Of a stretch of 21,837 nucleotides of DNA, positions 1-9,300 are shown piece by piece. The notes below the pieces were generated by a model, which was not told the origin of the DNA, did not search any database, and saw only the letters and a program-made list of their open reading frames with translations. The translations under genes were made by a program, and so were the position numbers. Numbering within the stretch: the first letter of the stretch is position 1; every line of letters begins with the position of its first letter. The stretch lies in NCBI GenBank assembly GCA_020048255.1, contig JAIFMR010000127.1, positions 1 through 21,837 of the forward strand. The letters run 5' to 3'. This DNA comes from Rhodoferax sp. (lineage in GTDB: Bacteria > Pseudomonadota > Gammaproteobacteria > Burkholderiales > Burkholderiaceae_C).

Positions 1-344
1 CCAGCGAAGTTGCTCTCCGTTTGCGCGGCAAACACAAGGCCATTTACACGCCTCACGTCGATACCGGCGACTTCATCATCGTCACCAACGCGGCTCAGCT
101 GCGCGTGACCGGTGCCAAGTCTCTGGACAAGATCTACTACAGCCACTCTGGTTACCCAGGCGGCATCAGTTCCACGAACTTCCGTGACATGCAAGCCAAA
201 TTCCCTGGCCGCGCTTTGGAAAAAGCCGTCAAGGGCATGCTGCCTAAAGGCCCTCTGGGCTACGCCATGATCAAGAAGCTCAAGGTGTACGGTGGTGCTG
301 AGCACCCGCACACTGCCCAGCAACCCAAAGTGTTGGTACTTTAA
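1..344 (+). CDS. rplM: 50S ribosomal protein L13 (5' end outside window)
   Basis: Ribosomal protein L13 of the large subunit, an early-assembly 23S rRNA-binding protein. The reading frame is open from base 3 and 113 residues are visible. By recalled comparison with the 142-residue E. coli protein, about 29 N-terminal residues lie upstream of the window. Diagnostic family stretches are LRGKHKAIYTPHVDTGDF, then VKGMLPKGPLG and KLKVYGGAEHPHTAQQP near the C-terminus. The stop codon TAA at 342-344 overlaps the Shine-Dalgarno sequence of rpsI, 10 bases before its start, which is the usual rplM-rpsI co-transcribed pair. A TTG at position 21 is in frame but is internal, because the conserved family sequence continues upstream of it. 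Confidence 0.97.
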   Translation, partial: SEVALRLRGKHKAIYTPHVDTGDFIIVTNAAQLRVTGAKSLDKIYYSHSGYPGGISSTNFRDMQAKFPGRALEKAVKGMLPKGPLGYAMIKKLKVYGGAEHPHTAQQPKVLVL

Positions 345-354
345 GGAGCTCTCA

Positions 355-747
355 ATGATTGGTGAATGGAACAATGGTACCGGTCGTCGCAAATCCAGCG
401 TCGCCCGTGTTTTCCTGAAAAAAGGCTCTGGCCAAATCGTCGTGAACGGCAAAGACATTCAAAAGTTCTTTGGCCGTGAGACCTCGATCATGATCTGCAA
501 GCAGCCCCTGATGCTGACCAACCACGCTGAGACGTTTGACATCATGGTCAACGTGGCTGGCGGCGGTGAGTCGGGTCAAGCCGGTGCAGTGCGCCACGGT
601 ATTACCCGTGCCCTGATCGACTATGACGCCACCCTCAAGCCCGAGTTGAGCAAAGCTGGTTTTGTGACCCGCGATGCTCGTGAAGTGGAACGTAAAAAGG
701 TCGGTTTGCACGGTGCTCGCCGTCGCAAGCAGTTCAGCAAGCGTTAA
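355..747 (+). CDS. rpsI: 30S ribosomal protein S9
   Basis: Ribosomal protein S9 of the small subunit. Its C-terminal tail reaches the decoding region and contacts P-site tRNA in the family. The product is 130 residues, the normal length. It opens with NGTGRRKSSVARVF, carries VAGGGESGQAGAVRHGI in the middle, and ends in the basic tail VGLHGARRRKQFSKR, whose terminal arginine is the conserved tRNA-contacting residue. The start at 355 is chosen because a strong ribosome binding site, AAGGAG, lies at 343-348 and the family begins here; the longer frame running back into rplM is not supported. It follows rplM after 10 bases and is followed by a hairpin likely to terminate the operon. Confidence 0.98.
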   Translation: MIGEWNNGTGRRKSSVARVFLKKGSGQIVVNGKDIQKFFGRETSIMICKQPLMLTNHAETFDIMVNVAGGGESGQAGAVRHGITRALIDYDATLKPELSKAGFVTRDAREVERKKVGLHGARRRKQFSKR

Positions 748-767
748 TTTCGTCTGCACGATCTTTG

Positions 768-803
768 CAGCCGCCCGAATGCAAGTTCTGGCGGCTGTTT
801 ACA
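768..803 (+). terminator. Probable intrinsic terminator after rpsI
   Basis: CAGCCGCC (768-775) and GGCGGCTG (790-797) form a perfect 8-bp stem with a 14-base loop, followed by TTTACATTGTT. The T-run is short, so this is a plausible but not strong intrinsic terminator closing the rplM-rpsI operon. Confidence 0.5.
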
Positions 804-825
804 TTGTTAGACACCCAAAGACACC

Positions 826-1563
826 ATGAGATTGCGTTTGTTGTTGCGGCGATTGACAGTGAGTGCCCCACGTATGGCGGTGCGCAGTGCCTTGCCGTGG
901 CCTTTTCGCTGGGCCATGCTGGCCATCGTGGCGGGTTTTTGTGCCGCCATTGCCTTGTGGGCGTTTGAGTTTGGCAAGGACATTGCAGGCTTGGATTACG
1001 GCTCACAAGAACAACTGCAAAAACTTCACGCCGATAACGAAGCTTTGCGTACGCGTGTCGAGACTCTGACGGTAGAGCGCAACCAGGCGCAGTCGGTGGC
1101 GGGCACGGCAGATACCTTGTTGACCACGGAGAAAGTTGCGCATGACAAGTTGCTGGTGATCAACCGTCAGCTGGAGCTGGACAACCAGCGCATGAAAGCG
1201 GATTTAGGGTTTTTTGAGCAGCTGATTCCCGCAGCGGGCGCCAATGCCGGGTCGCTGGCGATTCGAGGGCTGCAGGCCGAGGCACTACCGTCAGGAGAAA
1301 TTCGCTGGCAGGTGCTGGCGATTCAGGCCGCCAAAAACCCAGCTGAATTTGAGGGTCGCCTGGAGTTGGTTTTTGCCGGTGTCGCCAGCGGCAAACCTTG
1401 GTCTGGCAGCCCAGCGGGGGGGGCTTTGTCGATCAAGGTGAAACAATATGGCCGTCTTGAAGGGCTGTACCAGCCACCATTCCAAGGCGTGGTCAAAAGC
1501 GTCACTGCCAGAATTTTTGATGGAACGACGATGCGGGCAGCGCAGACTGTCAAACTGCCCTGA
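826..1563 (+). CDS. Membrane-anchored coiled-coil protein, DUF6776-like
   Basis: Uncharacterised conserved protein of 245 residues. A basic N-terminus (residues 1-28, several Arg) precedes one hydrophobic segment at about 29-47 (WAMLAIVAGFCAAIALWAF), so the protein should be a single-pass inner-membrane protein with its bulk in the periplasm. Residues about 60-130 have the charged heptad-like composition of a coiled coil. The C-terminal half (about 140-245) looks globular and beta-rich. I recognise it by recall as the DUF6776 type found in Burkholderiales beside bactofilin and rpsI; no function is established. The neighbouring bactofilin suggests an envelope or cytoskeletal role, which is inference. 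No clear Shine-Dalgarno precedes the ATG (upstream ACACCCAAAGACACC). Confidence 0.8.
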   Translation: MRLRLLLRRLTVSAPRMAVRSALPWPFRWAMLAIVAGFCAAIALWAFEFGKDIAGLDYGSQEQLQKLHADNEALRTRVETLTVERNQAQSVAGTADTLLTTEKVAHDKLLVINRQLELDNQRMKADLGFFEQLIPAAGANAGSLAIRGLQAEALPSGEIRWQVLAIQAAKNPAEFEGRLELVFAGVASGKPWSGSPAGGALSIKVKQYGRLEGLYQPPFQGVVKSVTARIFDGTTMRAAQTVKLP

Positions 1564-1626
1564 TCTGGCGACTGTTCGTAGTCGCGTGGCTTTGCTTGCA
1601 AAACGATTTTTATGAAAAGGTGATCT

Positions 1627-2031
1627 ATGTTCAACAGGAAAAAGCAACCGCCCATCAAAAGTCTGATCGCGCATGGAAGCCAGATTGATGGTCATTTCAG
1701 CTTTGCCGAGGGGCTGCGGGTGGACGGTGGTGTCAATGGCAACATCTCTAGCGTCGCCGAGCAACCCAGCATTTTGGTGATTTCAGAGTCGGCCGTGGTT
1801 ACGGGCGAGGTCACGGCAGACCACATCATTGTCAACGGCCAGGTGAATGGACCGGTGCACGCGCGTGTCATGCTTGAGCTTCAACCCAAGGCCCGCGTCG
1901 TGGGTGATGTAACCTACAAGGCGCTCGAAATGCACCAGGGTGCCCTGGTGGACGGACGACTCAGCCCGATCGTGACAGGCGTTGAGTCTGTGGACAAACC
2001 CACACTCAAACTGGCGGCAAATAACCAGTGA
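1627..2031 (+). CDS. Bactofilin (polymer-forming cytoskeletal protein)
   Basis: Bactofilin family (DUF583), 134 residues. These proteins self-assemble without nucleotide into filaments of right-handed beta-helices, usually membrane-associated, and scaffold cell-wall enzymes or chromosome partners. The central region, about residues 14-115, shows the repeating pattern of short beta strands with Gly and hydrophobic positions (GSQIDGHFSFAEGLRVDGGV, then VTGEVTADHIIVNGQVNGPV) expected of the helix. The short tails on both sides are typical; the N-terminus MFNRKKQPP is basic. A ribosome binding site AAAAGGTGA lies at 1615-1623. It starts 63 bases after the DUF6776-like gene and may be co-transcribed with it. 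In other bacteria bactofilin genes often neighbour M23 peptidases; here one lies 1.6 kb away on the opposite strand. Confidence 0.9.
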   Translation: MFNRKKQPPIKSLIAHGSQIDGHFSFAEGLRVDGGVNGNISSVAEQPSILVISESAVVTGEVTADHIIVNGQVNGPVHARVMLELQPKARVVGDVTYKALEMHQGALVDGRLSPIVTGVESVDKPTLKLAANNQ

Positions 2032-2087
2032 CGTCATACCCGACCAATTTGTTGTAGTATTTACCCATTCATTTGAACGGAGACACC

Positions 2088-2453
2088 ATGAGCGCAGTAG
2101 CAGAAAACATCCAGACCGAGATGCCCGCCCCGATTTTGTTTACCGACAGTGCAGCCGCCAAGGTAGCCGACCTGATTGCTGAAGAGGGAAACCCCGACCT
2201 GAAACTGCGTGTATTTGTGCAGGGCGGTGGCTGTTCAGGTTTCCAATATGGTTTCACCTTTGATGAAATCACCAACGAGGATGACACCACCATGACGAAA
2301 AATGGTGTGTCCCTGCTGATTGATGCGATGAGCTACCAGTATTTGGTAGGGGCTGAGATCGACTACAAAGAAGATCTGCAGGGTGCCCAGTTTGTGATTA
2401 AAAACCCCAATGCCACCACCACCTGTGGTTGTGGCTCCAGCTTCTCAGCCTGA
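2088..2453 (+). CDS. erpA: Iron-sulfur cluster insertion protein ErpA
   Basis: A-type Fe-S carrier of the HesB/IscA family, 121 residues, delivering clusters to apo-enzymes in the cytoplasm. The three cluster-binding cysteines are present: Cys49 in GGGCSGFQYGF and Cys113 and Cys115 in TCGCGSSF. The wording is closer to ErpA than to IscA, and no isc genes are nearby, which supports ErpA. The start at ATG 2088 is preferred over an upstream in-frame TTG at 2073 because GGAG lies at 2079-2082 at normal spacing, and the family begins with a short variable leader before ILFTDSAAAKV. It ends three bases from the stop of the convergent anmK gene, so transcripts from the two strands must overlap or terminate inside genes. 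Confidence 0.93.
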   Translation: MSAVAENIQTEMPAPILFTDSAAAKVADLIAEEGNPDLKLRVFVQGGGCSGFQYGFTFDEITNEDDTTMTKNGVSLLIDAMSYQYLVGAEIDYKEDLQGAQFVIKNPNATTTCGCGSSFSA

Positions 2454-2456
2454 TTT

Positions 2457-3596
2457 TCAAGCGGGGTAAATCGCCCCCAGAATACGCGGGCCAGCAGCGC
2501 CGGTGACACTGGGCAGGTTGCCTGGCTGGCGTGTAATGGCTTGCCGTGCCAGCCACGCAAAAGCTGCAGCCTCGACCTGCAACGGTGGCAGACCATGCTG
2601 TTCAGAGGTTTCAACCTTGACTGTGGGCAGGCCAACTCGCAAAGCTTGGAGCAAACTGTGATTGAAGGCTCCACCGCCACACACAATCAGTAATTTGCTC
2701 TCTTTAGAGTAGCTGTTGACGCAATCCACACAAGCGCTGGCGGTGAATTGGGTCAATGTGGCTTGAATGTCCTGGGGCGCGGCGTTGGCAAAGCGCTGGA
2801 GCTTTTCATGAAGCCAGCTCAGGCTGAAAAGGTCCCGGCCAGTACTTTTAGGTGGCGGTTGCGCAAAGTAAGGTTCACTGCGCAGCGATGCCAGCAACGT
2901 CGGAAGACACTGTCCACTGGCCGCCCAGGTACCTCCGTCATCAAAGGCTCGGCCCGTGTGACGCAGGCACCAGGCGTCCATCAGGGCATTACCGGGACCA
3001 CAGTCAAAACCCAGCACGGGGTCCTCCGGTTTACCGGGTAGCACACTCAAATTGGCGATGCCTCCGATGTTCAGCACGGCGACTTGGGCGTGCGCCTGAC
3101 CAAAGACCGAGCGATGAAAGGCCGGCACCAAGGGTGCGCCTTGCCCACCCGCTGCGATGTCACGGCTGCGCAGGTCAGCCACCACATCGATGCCGGTGGC
3201 CTCGGCCAGCAAAGCCGGGCTGTTCAACTGCAGGGTGTAGCCAGCGCCAGCTAAGGTGTTGGCAGAGCGCTGCGGTTGGTGGCGAACAGTCTGCCCATGC
3301 GCGCCAATGGCGCGAACCTGATCCGCCATGATGCCATTCGGTGCCACTTGCGTCAGCAGCTTGTCCACCACGTCGGCGTAGGCGGCGGCAATTTGATGGC
3401 CCGCCAATGCGGCGCGATGCAGTTCGTTGTCTGAAGGGGTGTTGAGTGCCAGCAATTCAGCCCGCAGCGGAGCGGGGAAGGGGGTTGATGCGCTGGCCAA
3501 CACCTTGCGCAGTACGCCATCCGAGAAGTCGGCCAAGACACCATCCACCCCGTCCAGCGAGGTGCCTGACATCAAGCCGATGTACAGCTCCGACAT
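2457..3596 (-). CDS. anmK: Anhydro-N-acetylmuramic acid kinase
   Basis: AnmK phosphorylates and hydrolyses 1,6-anhydro-MurNAc to MurNAc-6-phosphate with ATP, a cytosolic step of peptidoglycan recycling. The 379-residue product is close to the family length. The N-terminal phosphate-binding loop reads GLMSGTSLDGVDG (residues 7-19). IGAHGQTVRH (97-106) and DLRSRDIAAGGQGAPLVP (141-158) follow, the latter holding the family's proposed catalytic aspartate (Asp146). NIGGIANLSVLPG and GFDCGPGNALMDAW complete the sugar-kinase/HSP70-like fold signatures. It lies 20 bases downstream of the M23 peptidase gene on the same strand, so the two are probably one operon linking wall hydrolysis to recycling. 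Mpl, another recycling enzyme, is encoded elsewhere in the window. Confidence 0.95.
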   Translation of the reverse strand: MSELYIGLMSGTSLDGVDGVLADFSDGVLRKVLASASTPFPAPLRAELLALNTPSDNELHRAALAGHQIAAAYADVVDKLLTQVAPNGIMADQVRAIGAHGQTVRHQPQRSANTLAGAGYTLQLNSPALLAEATGIDVVADLRSRDIAAGGQGAPLVPAFHRSVFGQAHAQVAVLNIGGIANLSVLPGKPEDPVLGFDCGPGNALMDAWCLRHTGRAFDDGGTWAASGQCLPTLLASLRSEPYFAQPPPKSTGRDLFSLSWLHEKLQRFANAAPQDIQATLTQFTASACVDCVNSYSKESKLLIVCGGGAFNHSLLQALRVGLPTVKVETSEQHGLPPLQVEAAAFAWLARQAITRQPGNLPSVTGAAGPRILGAIYPA

Positions 3597-3616
3597 GCCC
3601 GCCCGGCGCAGCGAAC

Positions 3617-4921
3617 TTACTCGAATGAGGCGGTTTGTATGCTGGCCGCAGCCTGGAGTTCGCTTCTGACGTTGCCGGCCGCTTGTTTGAACAACGGCAT
3701 GGCCCCATCGGGCACCGGAACCGTCTCGCTCTTTTGCGCCAGTGCCATCGGGTCATGCTGGACACCGTTGACGCGGACTTCAAAATGCAGGTGAGGCCCC
3801 GTGGCCCAACCGGTCGCTCCCACCAGGCCAATGTTCTCGCCCTGGCTGACATTTTGACCACGCCGCACCAGAATCTTGCTCAGGTGGGCGTACACGGTTT
3901 CGGTGTTGTTGCGGTGTTTGATGAACACCACGTTGCCAAAACCATTTTGTGCTCCGGCAAAAGTCACCACGCCATCACCGACGGTGCGTGCGGGGGTGCC
4001 GATACTGGCTGCAAAGTCCGTGCCCAGATGGGCGCGCCACTTTTGCAGAATCGGGTGAAAACGCATGGCAAAGCCGCTGCTGACCCGGGAGAATTGAACC
4101 GGTGAGCTTAAGAATGCACGCCGCAAGCTCTGACCATCGAGCGTGTAGTAGCCCCCCTTTGGTGGCTGGCCGTCGGCGTTTTGGCCTGGCGGAGTGAACC
4201 ACATGGCCTGATAGGTTTTGCCCGCGTTGACGAACTCGGCACTCAGAACCCTGCCTGTGCGCAGCGGCTCGCCATCGCCCTCCAGAACTTCATAGACGAC
4301 GTTAAAACGATCATCCTTGCGCAACGCGCGGCGAAAGTCGATATCGCCCGAGAAAATCTCGGCAAGCTGGGTGGCAATGGTGTCGGGCAGGCCGGCGTCG
4401 TCCGTGGCTGCGAACAACGAGGAACGAATCGTGCCGCTGGCCAGCCGCGACGATGCCACCAGTGGCGCCGACTCAAGGCGCGATACAAAGCTGTTGCCAC
4501 TGCGCTCAATCAGCAGGCGCTTGAATTGGCCACTGTCGTCAGGGCTCCAGCGGGCACTGAGTTGGCCCAGGTGGTTAATGTCTAAGGTTTGCACCGTCAG
4601 ATGGCGGCCGCTGCGCCCGACCAGGAGCTGACGGGCCAGGGGGTCGGTGCGCAAAAATTGGGCAGCTTGCGGGTCATCGACGCCGAGGCGGCGAAGCAGG
4701 GTGTCGGCCGTGTCGGTGCTGCGTGTGACGTCCGCTTCAAGCACCTGCTGTACCGGCAGTTGCGAGACATCCGGTCCCAAAGAAGCCAGTGCCCAAGCGC
4801 CACCACCGGCACCCAAAAACAGAGCTGCAACCAGGGCCGTGATTTGTTTGGGATGGTGGGCCAAGGTCTTGGCACTTGTAGCGAACAAAGCCTGGCTGTG
4901 ATGAAAAATTCGAGAGATCAA
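3617..4921 (-). CDS. M23 family peptidoglycan endopeptidase, membrane-anchored
   Basis: LytM/M23 zinc metallopeptidase, predicted to cleave peptidoglycan cross-bridges in the periplasm. With the start used here (434 residues) one membrane segment lies at about 27-48 (ITALVAALFLGAGGGAWALASL), an OapA/LysM-like linker region at about 50-260, and the peptidase domain at about 285-385. Zinc and catalytic motifs are intact: HLGTDFAA (His298, Asp302), VYAHL (His345) and GPHLHFEV (His377, His379). The start is uncertain. A TTG at 4921 with AGGA eight bases upstream is preferred, because a good promoter (TTGCAT, 17 bases, TATGTT) overlaps an in-frame ATG at 4981 and would exclude it and the longest frame from 5047. 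The gene is divergent from tyrS and probably forms an operon with anmK. Confidence 0.88.
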   Translation of the reverse strand: MISRIFHHSQALFATSAKTLAHHPKQITALVAALFLGAGGGAWALASLGPDVSQLPVQQVLEADVTRSTDTADTLLRRLGVDDPQAAQFLRTDPLARQLLVGRSGRHLTVQTLDINHLGQLSARWSPDDSGQFKRLLIERSGNSFVSRLESAPLVASSRLASGTIRSSLFAATDDAGLPDTIATQLAEIFSGDIDFRRALRKDDRFNVVYEVLEGDGEPLRTGRVLSAEFVNAGKTYQAMWFTPPGQNADGQPPKGGYYTLDGQSLRRAFLSSPVQFSRVSSGFAMRFHPILQKWRAHLGTDFAASIGTPARTVGDGVVTFAGAQNGFGNVVFIKHRNNTETVYAHLSKILVRRGQNVSQGENIGLVGATGWATGPHLHFEVRVNGVQHDPMALAQKSETVPVPDGAMPLFKQAAGNVRSELQAAASIQTASFE

Positions 4922-4976
4922 GGGGATATCCTGTGAAGGGGTGTGTCGCCCAAGAACAACAAGTGCGTTGAAATTG

Positions 4977-5005
4977 AACATAAACACCCACTTAAAATCA
5001 TGCAA
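4977..5005 (-). promoter_or_regulatory. Predicted sigma-70 promoter of the M23-anmK operon
   Basis: On the minus strand TTGCAT (5005-5000) is followed by a 17-base spacer and TATGTT (4982-4977), which predicts a start of transcription near 4970 and a leader of about 50 bases before the TTG codon. On the opposite strand the same stretch holds TTGAAA (4968-4973) and TAAAAT (4993-4998) with a 19-base spacer, and TATAAA at 5022-5027, either of which could serve tyrS. The two promoters would overlap. Confidence 0.4.
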
Positions 5006-5061
5006 AAAAACAGCGTTCGAGTATAAACCCGTCCCCATCGGATGCATCCATAAAAACCCTT

Positions 5062-6306
5062 ATGACACCCTCCAAAAAACCTGAATTTTCTGTCTCTGAT
5101 CGTGTGAAAGAGGCCCTGGCGGTGACTTTGCGTGGCTGTGAAGAACTGATTCCGCAAGACGATTGGCTCAAAAAGTTGGCCCGATCCGAAGCGACGGGGT
5201 CGCCCCTGCGCATCAAACTCGGACTGGACCCCACGGCGCCGGACATCCATATAGGTCACACCGTGGTGCTCAACAAGATGCGTCAATTGCAGGACCTGGG
5301 TCACACGGTGATATTTCTGATTGGCGATTTCACCACCCTGATTGGTGATCCGTCAGGGCGCAACACGACGCGTCCGCCCCTGACGCGCGAGCAAATCGAA
5401 GTCAACGCACAAACCTATTACCGCCAGGCGTCGATGGTGCTGGACCCGAGCAAAACCGAGATTCGCTACAACAGCGAGTGGGGCGATTCTCTGGGCTCGC
5501 GTGGCATGATTGAACTGGCGGCCAAATACACCGTGGCGCGCATGATGGAGCGCAATGATTTCCATGACCGTTTTCATGCGGGCACCTCCATCAGCGTGCA
5601 CGAGTTTTTGTACCCGCTGATGCAGGGTTACGATTCGGTGGCGCTGAAAAGCGATCTGGAGTTGGGCGGTACGGACCAAAAGTTCAACCTGCTGATGGGG
5701 CGCCACTTGCAGTCTGAGTATGGCCAGGAGCCGCAGTGCATTTTGACGATGCCGCTGCTCGAAGGGCTGGACGGCGTTGAGAAAATGTCCAAAAGCAAGA
5801 ACAACTACATTGGTATCAGCGAAGATGCCAACACCATGTTTGCCAAAGTTTTAAGCATTTCCGATGTCCTGATGTGGCGCTGGTACACGCTGCTGAGCTT
5901 TCAGAGCGAGTCAGACATTGCCAAACTGCGGGCAGAAGTGCTGGCAGGTCGCAACCCCAAGGAGGCCAAGGTGGCCCTGGCCAAGGAGATCACCGCGCGC
6001 TTTCACAATGCAGCAGCAGCAGACGCTGCCGAGCAAGACTTTATCAACCGCAGCAAGGGCGGGATTCCCGATGACATCGCCGAAATCAGTCTGTCTTTGG
6101 GCGAGGGTGGCGCGGCTGTGGGCATAGGTACGCTGCTGAAGTCAGTTGGCTTGGCGGCTTCCAGTGGCGAAGGTCATCGTTTGATCGATGGCGGTGGCGT
6201 GCGCGTGGACTCCAGCGTGGTGAGTGACAAAGGGCTGAAGCTGTCAGCAGGAACTTATGTTCTTCAAGTAGGCAAACGCAAATTTGCCCGAGTGACTCTG
6301 GCTTGA
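5062..6306 (+). CDS. tyrS: Tyrosyl-tRNA synthetase
   Basis: Class I aminoacyl-tRNA synthetase that charges tRNA-Tyr in the cytoplasm. The 414-residue protein has the exact HIGH signature at 63-66 (PDIHIGHTVVL) and the exact KMSKS signature at 241-245, plus GDPSGRNTTRP at 96-104 and a GGTDQKFNL tyrosine-pocket region near 202-210. The C-terminal 55 residues (GHRLIDGGGVRVD to the end) form an S4 RNA-binding domain. It is the TyrZ-like long form with the S4 domain retained. No Shine-Dalgarno is visible before the ATG (upstream CATAAAAACCCTT). It is divergent from the M23 peptidase gene and ends eight bases before the stop of the convergent kinase gene. Confidence 0.96.
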   Translation: MTPSKKPEFSVSDRVKEALAVTLRGCEELIPQDDWLKKLARSEATGSPLRIKLGLDPTAPDIHIGHTVVLNKMRQLQDLGHTVIFLIGDFTTLIGDPSGRNTTRPPLTREQIEVNAQTYYRQASMVLDPSKTEIRYNSEWGDSLGSRGMIELAAKYTVARMMERNDFHDRFHAGTSISVHEFLYPLMQGYDSVALKSDLELGGTDQKFNLLMGRHLQSEYGQEPQCILTMPLLEGLDGVEKMSKSKNNYIGISEDANTMFAKVLSISDVLMWRWYTLLSFQSESDIAKLRAEVLAGRNPKEAKVALAKEITARFHNAAAADAAEQDFINRSKGGIPDDIAEISLSLGEGGAAVGIGTLLKSVGLAASSGEGHRLIDGGGVRVDSSVVSDKGLKLSAGTYVLQVGKRKFARVTLA

Positions 6307-6314
6307 ATGCAGGG

Positions 6315-9300
6315 TCAGCGTCGAGTCACCCGGCGCAGGACCGCAACCAAGTGATCCAGTTTGAAGGGCTTACCCACGTGGTCGTTCATGCCGGCCTCCA
6401 GGCAAGCGTTCCGGTCACTGTCCATGGCGTTGGCAGTCATGGCGACGATGGGCAGAAGCACGGCATCCCGATGGCGTCGGATTTCTCGGGTGGCGGTCAA
6501 GCCATCCATCACCGGCATTTGCATATCCATTAACACCACGTCAAAGGGCGTGGACGCAGCGGCAATGAAGTCCAGCGCCTCCTGGCCGTGATTGGCTAAG
6601 GTCACCACCGCGCCTTCGCCACCGAGCAGCTCGCTGGCAATTTGTTGGTTGACAAAATTATCCTCAGCGACAAGAACTTTCATGCCCAAGAGTCGGGTGC
6701 CCGCTTGCATCGAGTCCGCCACTTCGATAGGTGACGGTACGGGTGCTTCGGCGATCGTCAAGGGCAGCGTGAAGTAAAAGCGGCTACCGCGTCCCAGGGT
6801 GCTGGAGAGTTCCAGCTTGCCTCCCATCAGTTCAATCAATCGCTGACTGATGGCCAGCCCCAGCCCGGTGCCGCCAAAGCGGCGGGTGGTGGAGGCTTCC
6901 GCCTGAGTGAATCCACTGAAAATCCGGGCCTGGTTTTCGGGGGCAATGCCAATGCCCTGGTCTTGCACCGCAAACTTCAGCATCACCTTGGCACCCGAGC
7001 GATCCACTTCATGAATGGACAAGGTGACCTGACCTTCGGCGGTAAATTTCACGGCGTTACCACACAGGTTGATCAGCACCTGCTTAAGCCGCAGCGCGTC
7101 ACCCAGCAGCATGTTGGGAAGATCCGGCGCCACGTCCAAAGCCAGTTGCAGCGGCTTGTGCCCGATATAGGCGTCCACGATGACCTGCAGGTCGGCGATC
7201 ATCTGAGGCAGGGCAAAGGGATGCAGGTCCAGCGTCATCTTGCCGGATTCGGCTTTGGACAGGTCAAGAATGTCATTGAGCAAGCCCAGCAGGGACTGGG
7301 CCGCACTTTCGCTCTTGATGGCGTAATCGGCTTGTTGCGGCGTGAGTTGGGTTTTTCGCATCAGCGTGAGCATGCCCAAAATGGCATTCATGGGGGTGCG
7401 AATTTCGTGGCTCATATTGGCCAGAAACTGGCTCTTGGAGCGAGAAGCTTCTTGCGCGGCCTCGGTGGCCCGCACCAACTCCGTGATGTCGATGCGAAAC
7501 CCGACCGTGTAACCGTTAGGCATGCGTCGCTCCAGGATGCGCAGCGTTCGGCCGTCAGCCAGTTTCTGGATCAACTGTGAGCCCGATTGCCGGTGGATGG
7601 CCAGCCGCTCGGCAACCCATTGCTCAAGTTTGTCCGGCGCGGCTGAGTATTGCCCGCGTTGAGCACCCACCCGAATGATGGATTCAAACGAGTTACCCGG
7701 CACCATCACATCAGCGCACAGCGAATAAATGTCGCGGTAACGTTGATTACACATCACCAACTTGTCTTCGTCGTCATACAGTGCAAAAGCATCGTCGAGT
7801 GCTTCAATGGAGGCGCTCAGAACCTCGGCGTTGCGCTGCGCCAATTCAGCTATTTTTCTCCGTTCAGTCACGTCCTCAAAAAGATAAAAACGTCCGAAGT
7901 ACTGGTCGCTTTCGTCACGGATCTGGGTGGAGTAGCGTCGAATCGTACGGTCCTGCTTGAAAGCGATCTCATCTTCGATGGTGATGCGATTGGCTTCGTC
8001 TTGCAGGGGCGAACTCGATGCGGCAAAGGCCGCAGCGTCGGCCAACATGGGTTGGCAGTCGGCAAGGATGTCCTGGTATCTAAACTCACTCTGGTGCATA
8101 CGCTCGGCCAGGTGGTTGATGCCCCAAATCTCGCAAAAGCGCTGGTTGAAATACACTATTTGATCGTTGCGGTTGTCCACCACCAAAAAGCCCAGTGGCG
8201 ACGAGTTAGACATCATTTGCAGCAGAGACTGGTTCCAGCGCAGGGTTTCCTCAGCCTGCTTGCGTGCGGTGATGTCAATGCGGATGGAGACGTATTTGTC
8301 GACCGTCCCATCGTCGCCAATGAATGGTGCAATGAAGGTGTCAACCCAGTACAAGCGGCCATCTTTGGCCCGATTGCAGATCTCGCCACGCCACGGTTGC
8401 CCCGTGGAAATTCTTTGCCACAGGTCTGCCCAAAACGCCTGAGAGTGGTACCCCGACTTGATGATGCGGTGGTTTTGTCCGATCAACTCTTCTGAGGTGA
8501 AGCCGCTGATGTCACAGAAAGCTTCGTTGACTCCGGTGATGCAACCTTGGTTGTCTGCTGTCGAGACGATCCCGAACAAGTCCAGCGTACTCATCAGGGC
8601 ATGGTTGTCGCGCAGCAGGGCTTCAAGCTGGCTCTGCTCGCGCTTGCGATCGGTGATGTCGGTTTGAATGGCCATGAAGCCGGTCACGCGTCCGTCCGCT
8701 TCTCGGATGGGCTGAATGTCCATGCTGAGCCAGTACTTGTTGCCGTTCTTGTGCTGATTCAAGAGCTCGCCCTGAAAGCCCTGCCCCGCATTGAAGGCTT
8801 CTCGCATACGCAGCACAGTGGCGCGATCCGTCTCATCCATCTGCAAAAAGCTGGGTGACTTGCCGATGACTTCGCTGGCGCTGAAACCGGTGATGCGCTC
8901 AAAACCGGCGTTGACCCAGGTGATGCGCCGCTGCAGGTCGGTGATGACAACTGAGTTCGAGGTGCTGCGCGCCACCAATGCCAGCCGGTTCAGGTCTTGT
9001 GTCATGCCGCGCGCCAGCCGTTCGGCACGTTGGCGTTCATGGCCGAGTTGCCACAACAGCAAGGCCAGTAGCGCACTGGTCACCACGCCACCCAGGCCCA
9101 CCAGTGTGGCCAGGGGATTGCTTTGGGCGGCATCAAAACTGGCACTGCTGGTCATGTGCAGACTGAGCGTCCGCCCGGACAGGTTCAAGACCTGGGTTGA
9201 CTCAAAGCGGTGTCCCGGCGAGGTTTGGTTTTGAAAGAGCATGGCGCCTTCGCCTGCGCCCGCATCGTTGTCCCGCAGTCTGACGTTCAGCGAATCAGCG

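Noticed and set aside
7650..8495. Plus-strand frame of 281 codons inside the kinase gene
   Set aside because: Antisense to PAS units of the hybrid kinase; no start signal or domain.
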